Source: Sphingomonas sp. Leaf208
GTDB lineage: Bacteria; Pseudomonadota; Alphaproteobacteria; Sphingomonadales; Sphingomonadaceae
NCBI RefSeq assembly: GCF_001421415.1
Contig: NZ_LMKH01000002.1
Coordinates: forward strand, 1 to 64,000
Reading direction: 5' to 3'
DNA: 64,000 bases
Shown here: piece by piece, positions 37,217 to 46,783 of the stretch
How the letters are laid out: each line of letters starts with the position of its first letter
Numbering within the stretch: position 1 is the stretch's first letter
Program-made: the position numbers and the translations under genes
Notes under the pieces: model-generated
The model's input: only the letters and a program-made list of their open reading frames with translations
Databases searched by the model: none
Told to the model about the DNA's origin: nothing

Positions 37217-39476
37217 GCGCACCGGCACCCACGGGCTGCGGCAAAGGATCTCCGTAGAAGATGCCTCGGCCATCGGTCGCCAAGTAGACGCGGCCGAAGA
37301 GGCGAGGATCGCCCGTGATGACTCGGTATCTAAGACCCCATTGGTGCGCGTCGTCGTTAATCCGGAACCAGCGCGCGCCCGCGTCGGTCGAGCGCCACAG
37401 CCCGCCGAACGTCTTCGTGACCCCGAAGGCGTAGAGAGTCGGCACGTGCCCGCCGGGCGCCGCCTTGCCGAGACCGAAGCTCACGAAATACATGTCACGC
37501 AACACCGGATCGACTGGCGTGGACGCCACGAACGTTCGGGCACTGTCGCTGGTGTGGAAGAAGCGGCCGCCTAGGATCAGCCAGAGCTCGCCGGCCGTCC
37601 CCGGCGTTGCCGTTGCCATTGGTTGAAACTCCCGTGCCGCCGGGCGCGAGCTGGCAATGCCGGCCGGGAGTCCCTGCGCGGGTGCCTGCGTGAACGTCTT
37701 CGCCCCGTCACGACTGACGAAGATACGCGCGCGAGCATAGTCGATCGCGTACCAGGCAAGGGGGTCGACCTTGTCGGCGACCGCATAGGTGCGTTCCGGT
37801 AAACCCTTGGGTCGCCACCAGATCCGCCCCCTATCGGCCGTGGCGAGCGTCACTAACCCAGACACCAGGAAGGTGCTTCCATCCGCCGAAACAGTGATTG
37901 GTGCCTGGCCATCGGCGTCTATCCGCCGTGGCGCGGCGGACCCGATCGCGATTGGCGACGCCAGCATCTTATGCCAGCTGCGGCCTCCATCCTCCGACCA
38001 GCCGAGCGACGCCCCCTCAGGATCGGGGGAATAGCCTGATGCGCTCCGAACGATGATCTTGGGCGCCACGCCGGCATAATCGACATTGTTGGTCTGCGGC
38101 AGGTCGGGATCGGCAAAGGCCCGCTCCGGCGCGCGGTCGAGCCGATCGTGGACGAAGCCGTGCGTGTCGCCGATGCCGGAGATCAAGTGGGGCCCCTCGG
38201 GCGGACTGACGAGGCTGAGCGGCACCGCCTCTTCGATCCCGGCGACCCAGGGTCGCCAAACCATGTCGGCCTTGTCCGCTTGCTTGGTCCGGAACACCGT
38301 CAGCCCCGTGGCATAGGCAAGCGTGGCACCGTCGAACGGATCGAACGCCAGACCCGCGATCCAGCCGCCAAACCCGCCCTTGTCGAGCCGGAGCCAGGGC
38401 GCCGGCGAGAGATCGCGCAAACTCCGCTCCCGCAGGCTCGACCAGTGCGCGCCGCTGTCGGACGACAGCCAGACGGTATCGCGATGGTTCCAGCGATCGA
38501 CCGTCGACACCGCCAGCCGGCCGGGATGGAGCCGATCGAGGCTGAGCCCCATGTAGCCGCCCTCGGCCTCGTCACCGCGCGCAGGCGTGATGTTCGTCCA
38601 TCCGCCCGACCTCGGGTCGAGCTTCCAAACCTCACCTAGTGCGATCCCGTTCGGACCGATGTCGGAGCAGTAATCGATGTAGAGCAAGCCCTGTTGGTCT
38701 ACGGCCGCCTTGACGGGCAGCATGGTCGAGGCCGGACCTCCGGTGATGGCGCTCCAGCTTCGACCGACGTCGGTCGAGCGGTACAGATGTTGCACCGTTG
38801 CGTCTGCGACGCCGGCATACATGGCGCGCGACCGGCCAAGGGCAGTTTCGCCCGGCGGGCCGAAGACGACGAAGGAGACGCCGCCATGGGTGTGGTTCGC
38901 GGCGGGACGGCCAAGCCCCTTCCACGGGAAGCTCTCGACCTTGTGCCACGTCCGGCCGCTGTCCTCACTGTCCCAAAGACCGTCGTGCCGCGATCCGAAG
39001 AACAGGTGCGTCCGCCGATCCGGATCGATCGCGAGGCGCTCGCCCAGCCCGCGACCATCCTCGTTGCCGCCCATGCTGAAGGGAACCGGCGTTATTTGCC
39101 AGGAAGCGCCGCGATCGGCGCTCCGCATGATCGCCGCAGGCTGGCCGGAGTACATGCCCACGGCGAGGTAAATGATGTCTGGGTCTACCGGGTCCGGCGC
39201 GATGCTTTCGACGCCCATGTAGCTGTTCTGCGCTTGGCCGTCCTGAAGCGCAATCCAGCGCTGCGTAAGGGCATCCCAGCGATAGGCGCCACCCACATCG
39301 GTGCGCAAATATGCAAGGTTCCTTTCGGCGACGCTGAACACGATGGCGGGCGAGAACCCGCCGCCACCAATTACGACATTGTTCCAATGGTACGGCAGTT
39401 GGGAGGGAACAGGCAAAGTGGGAGCGGCAGCGAGCGAAGCTGCCGCTAGTCCGAGAAGCGAGATAACGAGTTTCAC
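37212..39476 (-). CDS. GH74 family xyloglucanase-type glycoside hydrolase
   Basis: A 754-residue secreted protein with signal peptide (MKLVISLLGLAAASLAAAPT) and the double seven-bladed propeller of GH74. The N terminus YHWNNVVIGGGGFSPAIVFSV leads to AYLRTDVGGAYRWD with the first catalytic Asp (residue 60). The second Asp is probably that of NNVDYAGVAPKIIVRS in the middle. Repeated Asp-box-like segments (SADRGASW, SEDSGRTW, STDVGRSW, SSDSGAHW) mark the blades. GH74 enzymes cleave xyloglucan or related beta-1,4-glucans. No partner gene is immediately adjacent; alpha-galactosidase, GH3 and esterase genes elsewhere in the window could complement it. Confidence 0.85.
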   Translation of the reverse strand: MKLVISLLGLAAASLAAAPTLPVPSQLPYHWNNVVIGGGGFSPAIVFSVAERNLAYLRTDVGGAYRWDALTQRWIALQDGQAQNSYMGVESIAPDPVDPDIIYLAVGMYSGQPAAIMRSADRGASWQITPVPFSMGGNEDGRGLGERLAIDPDRRTHLFFGSRHDGLWDSEDSGRTWHKVESFPWKGLGRPAANHTHGGVSFVVFGPPGETALGRSRAMYAGVADATVQHLYRSTDVGRSWSAITGGPASTMLPVKAAVDQQGLLYIDYCSDIGPNGIALGEVWKLDPRSGGWTNITPARGDEAEGGYMGLSLDRLHPGRLAVSTVDRWNHRDTVWLSSDSGAHWSSLRERSLRDLSPAPWLRLDKGGFGGWIAGLAFDPFDGATLAYATGLTVFRTKQADKADMVWRPWVAGIEEAVPLSLVSPPEGPHLISGIGDTHGFVHDRLDRAPERAFADPDLPQTNNVDYAGVAPKIIVRSASGYSPDPEGASLGWSEDGGRSWHKMLASPIAIGSAAPRRIDADGQAPITVSADGSTFLVSGLVTLATADRGRIWWRPKGLPERTYAVADKVDPLAWYAIDYARARIFVSRDGAKTFTQAPAQGLPAGIASSRPAAREFQPMATATPGTAGELWLILGGRFFHTSDSARTFVASTPVDPVLRDMYFVSFGLGKAAPGGHVPTLYAFGVTKTFGGLWRSTDAGARWFRINDDAHQWGLRYRVITGDPRLFGRVYLATDGRGIFYGDPLPQPVGAGAH

Positions 39477-39760
39477 GCGGTCACCCTCTCCGATTTTCCC
39501 AAGTTAGCGAAGCAGGATCGGGACGGATAGTCGAGACGTCACATATCGGCCTAGCCCTTGCCAGAAACGCTACACTCGGTTCAGGTGCTGATTCGTGGTT
39601 CAAAAACAACTGTGAACTGGTTCGTATCGTCGGATTAACGTCCGTCCGCTTTCGGCGCGGTACGGTCAATCGCGAACGGCCGTATGTGGGTCAGCGCGCC
39701 TTCGGCGACGTGGTCCCAATCTTTGTCGAGGGTTTACTATGTGGGGAGTAGACCGGCTGC

Positions 39761-40296
39761 ATGAGAGCGAACTACTATCCAGGCGACGGTGCATCGCCAT
39801 ATGATATGAACCGGCTAGCCGACTTTTACCGCGACGCTGCTCATAGGTCCTCGGGTTCAATCCAGATCGGTGATCCGCTCAGCGCGGGACCGATGTGTCT
39901 ACTGGCAATACATTCGATCGAGCTCAACCTCTCGGCGTATCTCCTGCTCCACGGCGTCACTTGGGCCGCGATCGCAAGATGGGCCACGATCTAGCGGCGC
40001 GTCTCGAATGCGCGGAAGGCAAGGGGTTGGTGCTCCGCCAACGAACTGCCGCTTACATCAGCGCGATGGCGCGGGACCGCGAGTATCTTGTCGCCAGATA
40101 CGGGCCTGATTGCCTCTCCACTGCCTCGCAGATTAACAGACTGTTAGCGACGCTCGAGGAGGTTGCGCGAAAGGTGTCGCTGGCGGTGGCTGACGGTCCG
40201 CCTCCGCAGCCGATCCGCCTTCAGACATCATCCTCAAAGGTAGAGAGACGATCGGGCAACCACATGAACGATCGGCCGAAACCGGAGGGCGGTTGA
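39761..40296 (+). pseudogene. HEPN-like hypothetical protein, frameshifted
   Basis: The first frame (39761-39994) reads MRANYYPGDGASPYDMNRL and goes on to HSIELNLSAYLLLHGVTWAAI. The second, one base off, continues with KMGHDLAARLECAEGKGLVLRQRTAAYISAMARDREYLVARYGPD to 40296. Joined, they give one protein of about 178 residues like the small helical HEPN-type proteins common in alphaproteobacteria. The break is at about 39970-39980, where one base (probably a C) is missing. No partner nucleotidyltransferase is adjacent. Function is not known to me. Decay or a sequence error are both possible. Confidence 0.62.
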
Positions 40297-40325
40297 GAGG
40301 CGGTGAACGGCCGTAATTGGGTTTT
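40261..40325 (+). repeat. Dispersed two-part intergenic repeat, copy 6
   Basis: First half-unit TGAACGATCGGCCGAAACCG, second TGAACGGCCGTAATTGGGT. The stop of the HEPN-like frame lies within it. A partial unit (GAACGGCCGTATGTGGGTCAG) also occurs at 39672-39692. Confidence 0.5.
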
Positions 40326-40445
40326 ACCCCCAATTATTCGTCGCATGGCCGATCACCCATAATCTTTGCCCGCGCCGCCAACGACAGTAACGGTGAAAGT
40401 AGATCATCCGGGTCAAAGCGTCGACGTTTGGGTTCGCAGGATATG

Positions 40446-42464
40446 TCATCGAGTCGTGACTTCTAATGTCCCCCCTATGAGCAGATCCGCGTGCTGGAGG
40501 CGGAAGTTTGTAAGGGGCCGTCCGTTCAAGCGCGCGCGCGCGATCCGGCCGTTCTCGGGCCCGGAGCGCTGGATTGTCAGCGTGTGCCCATTGCCAAGTT
40601 CGATCGAGCTTCGAGCGAACACGGGTGTCGTCACGATATACCACGGTTCGCCCGGCACAAGCGGGTACAGGCCGAGCGTCGCGAACACGTACCACGCTGT
40701 CATCCCGCCGGCATCGTCGTCCATTCCGTCGGCAAAGCCCTGCGGCGACAGCGCGAAGCTGCGGCCGACGAACGGCATCGGCAGCTTGCCGCTGTTGGTA
40801 TAGGGATGCGCGATCGGCTTGGTCAGGATCGTGTGGATCAGGTCGGCGGTGGCTTGCGGCTGGCCTAGCGCGGCGAACATCCAGGGGACCTGGATGTCGG
40901 GCTCGTTGGTCATGTTGAACAGGCCGGCATCGAAGAAATGGTCCAGTTCGCCGAGCATCCGTTCGCGGCCGACCGTCGCGGTCATCCACGGCAGGTCGAA
41001 GATCGGCGCCCAGCGATATTGCCACAAGGTGCCCTGATACAGCCCGCGCGCCTTGACCACGTCGCCGTCCGCGCCCGGCGTCTGGAACACCGATCGCCAC
41101 ATCGGGCGATAGCTCTGCGCCTTGGCGGTGAAGGTCCGCGCGAGATCGGTGCGGCTGAGATCGCGTGCGAGTTCGGCGGTCGCCCAATCGTCATACGCCG
41201 CCTCGATCTGCTCGTCCGGCGTGCCGCGCTTGAGCGTGTCGCTGTCCGCCGCCATTCCCGCCAGCGCGGCGTCCACGTCGATCGCGATGCCCTTGCGGTG
41301 CATGTCGAGCAGCGCGATCCCGGCGTGCTCGGTGCGGACCGTCAGGAACGGCTCGTGCGGGGTCGACCATTGCGCTTTGCCGCCCGCGTAGAGTGCGACC
41401 AGCGATTGAGCGATATCGGCGCTGCGCTCGGGCTGGAGCAATGCGAGCAACGGCATCTGGGTACGGTAATTGTCCCATAGCGACCAGTTGGCGTAGCGCG
41501 TCCGACCTTTAAGCGAAGTCTGTACCGCGCCCTTATTGTCGCGGTGGCGGCCGTCGGGATCGTCGATCGCGACCGGGGTTTCCATGACGCGGTAGAGCGA
41601 CGTGTAGAACAGCGCGCGCTGGTCTCGCGAGCCGCTTAACGTGACGCGGCCTAGGATGCGGTTCCAGGCGGCGCGTGTTTCGCCCGCGACGGCGGCAAGG
41701 GACTTGCTATCGACTTCCGTGTCGCGAACCGATGCTGCACCGCGTCCGTCGACGGTCGACAGGCCGGTACGGATTTCGATTGCGTCGCCCGCTTTGCCGG
41801 TGATGTGGAGCGTTGCCAGATCGTTTGTACCAGCGGTCAGCGTCTGGTGGATCGGCCGTCCGTTGACGAGGATCCGGCTGGCGGTGTGGAGATGATAGGC
41901 ACCTTGGTCACAGACCGTCCCCGCAACAAGGTCGGCGCGGAGGTCGTCGCTGGCGAGGCTGTCCCAGCTAGCCGCGAGAGGTTTTGAATAGCTGTGTCGC
42001 GGGTCGATCCGCAGGTCGACGGTGCCAGCTCGGGGGAGGGTGAAGCGCAGCACGCCGGCACCCCGCGTCGCTGTCATCTCGGCTTGGATGCCGCGGTCGT
42101 AGCGGACGCGGTAGGTGCCGGCGCGCGCGGTTTCGCTGGGTTTGTCGATTAGCGCCGGGCCGGTCTGGCCAGCATAGCGCAGCGAGATCATCAGGTCGCC
42201 GCCTGCGCCGCCGCAGCCGACACCGACGCCGCGGGTGTGCGAGAAGCCGAGCAATGTGGTCGCGGCGTGATCGTAGCCGGCATGGTTGGCCGGGCTGGTG
42301 TCGGGGCCGAGCTGCATCATGCCGAACGGTGCGACGGCGGCGGGGGAGAGTTGGCCGAAGTCGGCGAGCGTGCCCACGAACGGGTCGACTAGGTCGGCGG
42401 GGGTGTCCTGAGCGTTGGCCGCAGCGGGGGCCAGAAGGAGCACGAGGAGCAGCGGATATTTCAA
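40446..42464 (-). CDS. GH92 family alpha-mannosidase
   Basis: About 672 residues with a signal peptide (LLLVLLLAPAAANAQ). GH92 marks: DLVDPFVGTLADFGQ, APFGMMQLGPDTS, TTLLGFSHTRGVGVGCGGAGGD, WSLWDNYRT, FNMTNEPDIQVPW (with the likely acid Glu) and GFADGMDDDAGGMTAWYVFATLGLYP near the end. These calcium-dependent enzymes remove alpha-mannose, often alpha-1,2, from mannans or N-glycans. The frame is open to 42623, but that extension is made from inverted repeat sequence (see 42472-42561) and has no inner Met; TTG 42464 just before the signal peptide is my best start, without a good ribosome site. It is last in an operon with a YdcF-like gene and a TBDR. Confidence 0.82.
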   Translation of the reverse strand: MKYPLLLVLLLAPAAANAQDTPADLVDPFVGTLADFGQLSPAAVAPFGMMQLGPDTSPANHAGYDHAATTLLGFSHTRGVGVGCGGAGGDLMISLRYAGQTGPALIDKPSETARAGTYRVRYDRGIQAEMTATRGAGVLRFTLPRAGTVDLRIDPRHSYSKPLAASWDSLASDDLRADLVAGTVCDQGAYHLHTASRILVNGRPIHQTLTAGTNDLATLHITGKAGDAIEIRTGLSTVDGRGAASVRDTEVDSKSLAAVAGETRAAWNRILGRVTLSGSRDQRALFYTSLYRVMETPVAIDDPDGRHRDNKGAVQTSLKGRTRYANWSLWDNYRTQMPLLALLQPERSADIAQSLVALYAGGKAQWSTPHEPFLTVRTEHAGIALLDMHRKGIAIDVDAALAGMAADSDTLKRGTPDEQIEAAYDDWATAELARDLSRTDLARTFTAKAQSYRPMWRSVFQTPGADGDVVKARGLYQGTLWQYRWAPIFDLPWMTATVGRERMLGELDHFFDAGLFNMTNEPDIQVPWMFAALGQPQATADLIHTILTKPIAHPYTNSGKLPMPFVGRSFALSPQGFADGMDDDAGGMTAWYVFATLGLYPLVPGEPWYIVTTPVFARSSIELGNGHTLTIQRSGPENGRIARARLNGRPLTNFRLQHADLLIGGTLEVTTR

Positions 42465-42471
42465 CCACGAC

Positions 42472-42561
42472 GGCGAAGGCCGGGCCCCAATTGGAAACGC
42501 GGTCGTAATGGAGCGCGATCCCAAGTTACCGCCGTCCCCTAATTGGGCCCCGGCCTTCGCC
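42472..42561. repeat. REP-like inverted pair upstream of the GH92 gene
   Basis: The block GGCGAAGGCCGGGCCCCAAT at 42472-42491 recurs almost exactly, inverted, at 42541-42561. Such GC-rich inverted pairs resemble REP/BIME elements of intergenic DNA. They lie between YdcF-like and GH92 genes and could form a large stem-loop in the mRNA. Confidence 0.65.
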
Positions 42562-42619
42562 GGGGTGGAACTAGAGAAGGTGTTTGTCGTGCTAGAGAAT
42601 GCGTGCCTGAAATAATCGC

Positions 42620-43768
42620 TCATGGGTCGAGAGGATCGCGCGGATCTTGGCGTAGGGATAGCCGCGACGGTTCAAATTCGAGGTCGTACGCCGACAGCCG
42701 CCGCCCGACCGTGCCCGGCAGATACCCGAGCTCCGTGCGGTTGCGGTCGGTGAAGGTCCGGCTTTCGATGTATTTGCTCTGCTCGGCGTCGGTCACGATC
42801 AGCGTCGGTAGGTCGAGTGGGATGCCAAGCGCCACCATCCGCCGCGTCGCGTTGCGCAGGTTGGTTGTCGTATGCCGCGCATACGGCTCGAGAATGACGC
42901 AGTCAGACGGGATGCCATAGCGCTCGACCAGTGCGCGACGGATCTCAACCGCTTCGACGAACCGGGTGCCGCGCGGATGCACCGCGCTGCCCGAGACGAG
43001 GATGAACGGTGCGAGACCTTGGCGATAGCGTTGCGCCGCGAGCAGCGCGTGGAGCTTGCTACGTGGGCTGAGCGTGGTGCCGACGTCCTCGGGGCCGACG
43101 CCGGGGACGATCAGCAGCGCATAGCGGAACGCCTTCCAGTCGGTCCGCGGCGCGAGTGCGCGCGCACCGGCATTCTCACGCTGGTCGAGTGGTTCGAACC
43201 GCGTCGCGGCCGTCGCATCGTTGGCGTCGAGCAACGCCACCGCCAACCGCACGCTCGCTGCGATCGTCGCCGGCGGCGCATCGGACGCGGCGCGAGCGGT
43301 ATCGATCGCGACCTTCACGCTATCGGTAAAGAAGGGCGTGTCGGTGGCGAAGATCGGGCCGTCGATTTTGGGATAGCGGCCCGGCAAGCCGAGGCCGTAG
43401 ACCCGGAGCACGACGTTCAGTGCATCGAGTTCCTGGTTGATGCCGGCCGCTACAGAAAGGTCGGCATTCGACTTCGGCTGCGTGCCTTTCTTGGACAGAC
43501 TGGGGACGACCATCGCCCGGTCCTGATCGGTCCAGATCGTCGCCTCGATCACGCAGGCGGGTACGTCACTGCACGCGGCAATCCGTCGCGCTCGCGTATC
43601 GAACGTCACGGTCGGCAGCCGGCCCAGCGCGCCGAGCATCGGGAACAGTCGCTCAGACAGCGTGTCGACCACCGTGTCGCTGACGGCCACCGGTGCAGGC
43701 GTCTCCGCCCACACCGGTGCAGCCGCCGTCATCGCCAGCGCCGCGACCATCAAACGCAAGCCCGTCAC
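42620..43768 (-). CDS. YdcF/ElyC-like (DUF218) protein, secreted
   Basis: A 382-residue protein with signal peptide (LRLMVAALAMTAAAPVWAE). The C-terminal half is the DUF218 fold: YALLIVPGVGPEDVGTTLSPRSKLHALLAAQRYRQGLAPFILVSG, then EAVEIRRALVERYGIPSDCVILEPYARHTTTNLRNATRRM. DUF218 proteins include the envelope protein ElyC and vancomycin-resistance SanA; the biochemical role is unclear. The N-terminal half (about 25-170) I do not recognise. The GTG start at 43768 overlaps the TBDR stop (GTGA), so it is translated from the TBDR message, and GH92 follows. A glycan-locus DUF218 protein is unusual; a role at the periplasmic face is inferred. Confidence 0.8.
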   Translation of the reverse strand: MTGLRLMVAALAMTAAAPVWAETPAPVAVSDTVVDTLSERLFPMLGALGRLPTVTFDTRARRIAACSDVPACVIEATIWTDQDRAMVVPSLSKKGTQPKSNADLSVAAGINQELDALNVVLRVYGLGLPGRYPKIDGPIFATDTPFFTDSVKVAIDTARAASDAPPATIAASVRLAVALLDANDATAATRFEPLDQRENAGARALAPRTDWKAFRYALLIVPGVGPEDVGTTLSPRSKLHALLAAQRYRQGLAPFILVSGSAVHPRGTRFVEAVEIRRALVERYGIPSDCVILEPYARHTTTNLRNATRRMVALGIPLDLPTLIVTDAEQSKYIESRTFTDRNRTELGYLPGTVGRRLSAYDLEFEPSRLSLRQDPRDPLDP

Positions 43769-46308
43769 CAGGACTTGCTGACCACGAGGCGGACGTTGCG
43801 ACCGAAGATTGGCCGGCCGTAGATCGCGTCCGCGGTACCCTGGCCGCTCAACTGATCGGTGCGCGTATTGCCTTCGGTAAGGCCCTTCGCGTTGAACAGA
43901 TTGTCGCCGACGACCTGCATCTGCCACGTGTCGTGCGTCAGCGTGAGCCCAGCGCCGACCGTCTGATACGAAGGCAGGGCAGTGTTGTTGAAGAAGTCGA
44001 CGTAGCGTTTGCCGGTATATTCGTAGCGGCCGTACAGCTGCACGGAATTGCCCGCGACGTCGAAGTCGACCGAGGGACGGATGTTGCCATAAACCTTCGG
44101 CTCGCGGACGATCTGGTTGCCCTCGACGTCGCCCGCGCTCGCGCCGTTGGCGTTGACGAGGCTCTTATACTGCGGATCACTGATCGTCAGCGCGCCGGTG
44201 ACCGCGAAACCGTGCGGGAGCGCGAGGTTGCCGTCGATCTCGATGCCCTTGATCTCCGCCTTGCCGACGAACGGCACCGACTGGTCGTTGCGACCGGTGA
44301 CCGGGTCGAGCGCGACGAACGACGCGTTGAGCGGATTGTAGCGCGTGTAGAAGCCGATCAGGTACAGATACGACCGGCCGAATGCGGCCTTCAGTCCGAC
44401 CTCATACTGGTTCGCCTTCGACGTGATGATCGTCGGGTTGATCTGATACGTCACCTGCGTAGATGGCGGCGTTTCGAGGTGCGAGGCGCGCGCATAGGCA
44501 CCGAAGTGCTTGGTGACGTCGTAGTTGATGCCCCCCGTCCAGTTGGTAATGCTGGGGCTGAGCTTCGAGTTGATGATCTGGCCGGTGAACGCGCGGACCG
44601 CGTTGTCGGCGAGCGTGTTCGGATCGCCGAGGTTGGCAGAGGTGGTCGCGAAGGCATAGCCCTCGAAGCTGTAGCGCTCGTGGCGGATGCCGCCGTCGAG
44701 GGTCAGGCCCTTGACCAGTTCCCACGTGTCGTTGGCATAGAGCGCGTACATCGAGGCGTCAGTGTTGCCGCGGTTGAGCGTGGTCGTATAGCGCAGCACG
44801 CCGTTGTCGGTGACCGAGCCGACCGCCTGGCCCGCGGCGTTGTACGCGATCAGATCGAGCGTGCGCGGCTTGCCCTTCACCTCAAGCAGATAGTCCTGGT
44901 ACGCGACCTCGTTGGTCTCGCCGTACAGGCTGCCATACACGCCGACGCGCAGGTCATGGGTGCCGAACCCGGTCGCAATCGACCGCGTGACGCTCAGGTC
45001 GCCTTGTGTCGAATAGTATTTTGAGACGACGTCGCGGAACTGCGCAGGGACAACCAGGCCCGACGCGGTGTTCGGGTCATAGACCTCGGCGCCATTGGTG
45101 CCGGCGATCGCATAGCCGAGCCGGGTCACGCCCGCGCCGAACGCGGTCCGTGCCGCGCCGAGGTTGCTGGCGGCATAGGCATTGGCATCCGACGGGTTGC
45201 TGGTCGAGTACAGCGCGTTGAAATGGAGTTTGCCGACGCTGACGCCGCCCTTCGCCGCGACCTTCCAACCGTCGTAATCGGCGTCGTACTGCACGCCGAC
45301 ATTGCCGAACTGCGTGTGACGCCCGTTGCCGAGATCGGCGTCAACGTTGCGCGTCGTGCCGTTGGCCTCGCGGAAGCGGATGTTCGCATTGCGCAGCGCG
45401 GGCGAGTTCATCGTGCCGCTGAAGAAGTCGATATACTGGTTGAGCGACTTGCTCGGATCGCGCGGGTCGGCGGTCGGGATCGGCAAATAGAACACGTTGT
45501 GGTCGTTCAGGTAATTGCCCGACACGCGCAGCGATCCGTTGCTAAAGTCGTGCTTGATGTTGGCGCGGACCTGGCCACCGCGATCGTTCGGGAAGCCGTT
45601 ATCGCGGTAGCCGTCGTGGCGGCGGAGGAACCCGCCGATCGCGTAATAGGTCGAGTCGTCGATCGGGCCCGCTTGGTACCCGTCGAGCCGGTAGAGCCCG
45701 GTGTCGCCGAGCGTCACCTGCGCCTTGCCGCGCGTCGTGTCGGTCCCCGATACGGTGATGTTGTTGACGATCGCCGCGGCGTAGCTCGCATAGACCGGGG
45801 CAGGGCCGCCGCGTACGACCTCGACGCGCTGCGTCATCAGGTCGAACCGGTTGATGCTATCGCCGCGGAAGAAGTTGCCGTCATTCTCGTGGAACAGCGG
45901 CAGTCCGTCCTGCTGGAAGGTGACGAGGCCGCCGTCGCTTGGCAGGCCGCGCAGGCGGATGATGTTCTGGACCTCGCCACCGGTGTTCTCGACCGCGAAG
46001 CCGGGCAATTTGCCGAGCAGGTCGGCAAAGTTGATCGGCGCGAGCTTCTGGATGTCGGCGTTGCTGAGCGAGTTGACCGCGTAGGAGACGTCGAAGCGGC
46101 GCTGCTGGCGGGCAGACCCGGTCACGATAATGTCGCCGCCGCCGGCGTCAGGCGCCGCGGCGTCTGGTACGGCAGTTTCTGGAACAGCATCGGCCGGGGG
46201 CGTGGCGGTCGTAGGAGTAACGGGCGCGGTTTGAGCCCAGGCCGGCGACTGCGTGGCGATGCTCAACGCGAGAATGGCGCAACCCGTGCGCAAGCCAAAT
46301 TTGGTCAT
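43765..46308 (-). CDS. TonB-dependent receptor
   Basis: An 847-residue outer-membrane receptor. Signal peptide up to QSPAWAQT, then a Pro/Ala-rich linker, a TonB-box-like GGDIIVTGSARQQRRF, plug domain (ADLLGKLPGFAVENTGGEVQ, LRGLPSDGGLVTFQQDGLPL, QRVEVVRGGPAPVYASYA) and a barrel ending in VVSKSW with terminal aromatic. It is the first gene of an operon with the YdcF-like protein and the GH92 alpha-mannosidase, so uptake of manno-oligosaccharides is a fair inference. No regulator or anti-sigma gene is adjacent; the promoter should lie in 46309-46430. Confidence 0.9.
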   Translation of the reverse strand: MTKFGLRTGCAILALSIATQSPAWAQTAPVTPTTATPPADAVPETAVPDAAAPDAGGGDIIVTGSARQQRRFDVSYAVNSLSNADIQKLAPINFADLLGKLPGFAVENTGGEVQNIIRLRGLPSDGGLVTFQQDGLPLFHENDGNFFRGDSINRFDLMTQRVEVVRGGPAPVYASYAAAIVNNITVSGTDTTRGKAQVTLGDTGLYRLDGYQAGPIDDSTYYAIGGFLRRHDGYRDNGFPNDRGGQVRANIKHDFSNGSLRVSGNYLNDHNVFYLPIPTADPRDPSKSLNQYIDFFSGTMNSPALRNANIRFREANGTTRNVDADLGNGRHTQFGNVGVQYDADYDGWKVAAKGGVSVGKLHFNALYSTSNPSDANAYAASNLGAARTAFGAGVTRLGYAIAGTNGAEVYDPNTASGLVVPAQFRDVVSKYYSTQGDLSVTRSIATGFGTHDLRVGVYGSLYGETNEVAYQDYLLEVKGKPRTLDLIAYNAAGQAVGSVTDNGVLRYTTTLNRGNTDASMYALYANDTWELVKGLTLDGGIRHERYSFEGYAFATTSANLGDPNTLADNAVRAFTGQIINSKLSPSITNWTGGINYDVTKHFGAYARASHLETPPSTQVTYQINPTIITSKANQYEVGLKAAFGRSYLYLIGFYTRYNPLNASFVALDPVTGRNDQSVPFVGKAEIKGIEIDGNLALPHGFAVTGALTISDPQYKSLVNANGASAGDVEGNQIVREPKVYGNIRPSVDFDVAGNSVQLYGRYEYTGKRYVDFFNNTALPSYQTVGAGLTLTHDTWQMQVVGDNLFNAKGLTEGNTRTDQLSGQGTADAIYGRPIFGRNVRLVVSKSW

Positions 46309-46442
46309 CTATTCGTCCCCACCCCTGTTCAATAAAGGCCGTTGGACGCTCAATGTGACAGTTTTATTAACGGTGCGGAATAACTCGATGAAGTACTTGA
46401 CCAAAAGGTAACGTAGCACTGGTACTGCCAGCGGGGACGGCA

Positions 46443-46593
46443 GCGGCGGAATTATCATCGGACTTGCCGCGCAAGCTTCTTATGTCGCCATCCTCATTCA
46501 GCATCGGAGATTGCCTTAAGCTGTGCAACCGCCGAGCTCGCGCCGTTGCTGGAGCAAATGCAAGAAGCAGCGTAGCTACAGATTTAACCTCAT
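46443..46593 (-). pseudogene. Fragment of a DUF885 peptidase gene (5' end)
   Basis: Read on the minus strand from an ATG at 46593, this stretch matches, base by base with many changes and gaps, the first 50 or so codons of the intact DUF885 gene (from 60523). The counterpart blocks TCATCGGACTTGC and GCCTTAAGCTG are shared on the + strand. Stops and gaps break the frame, and the rest of the gene is missing. Similarity continues past the start into upstream DNA (CAGTCGTA, GAAAGCGCGCCG), so the promoter region was duplicated too. Confidence 0.72.
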
Positions 46594-46720
46594 CTCGTCG
46601 TGTTTTACGGCTGTTCAGGCAGTCGTATCTACCTTGATTGAAAGTGAAAGCGCGCCGCCTCAATTTGGAAAGCCGGGCGAAATTCGACTGCGGCGTATCC
46701 TCGTGCATTCTGCCAACTCC

Positions 46721-46783
46721 GGGTGAATGAACGGCTGATGTTTGGAAGCGCGTAGGGCGATCTGAACGTCTGCAATTGGGTCT
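46721..46783 (+). repeat. Dispersed two-part intergenic repeat, copy 7
   Basis: First half-unit TGAATGAACGGCTGATGTTT, second TGAACGTCTGCAATTGGGTC. It is at the same relative place to the DUF885 fragment as copy 9 is to the intact DUF885 gene. Confidence 0.62.

Noticed and set aside
39895-40296. A separate 133-codon gene
   Set aside because: It is the second half of the HEPN-like protein whose first half is in the adjacent frame; better explained by one frameshifted gene.
43693-46335. Two long + strand frames
   Set aside because: Antisense to the TBDR at 43765-46308; no motifs.
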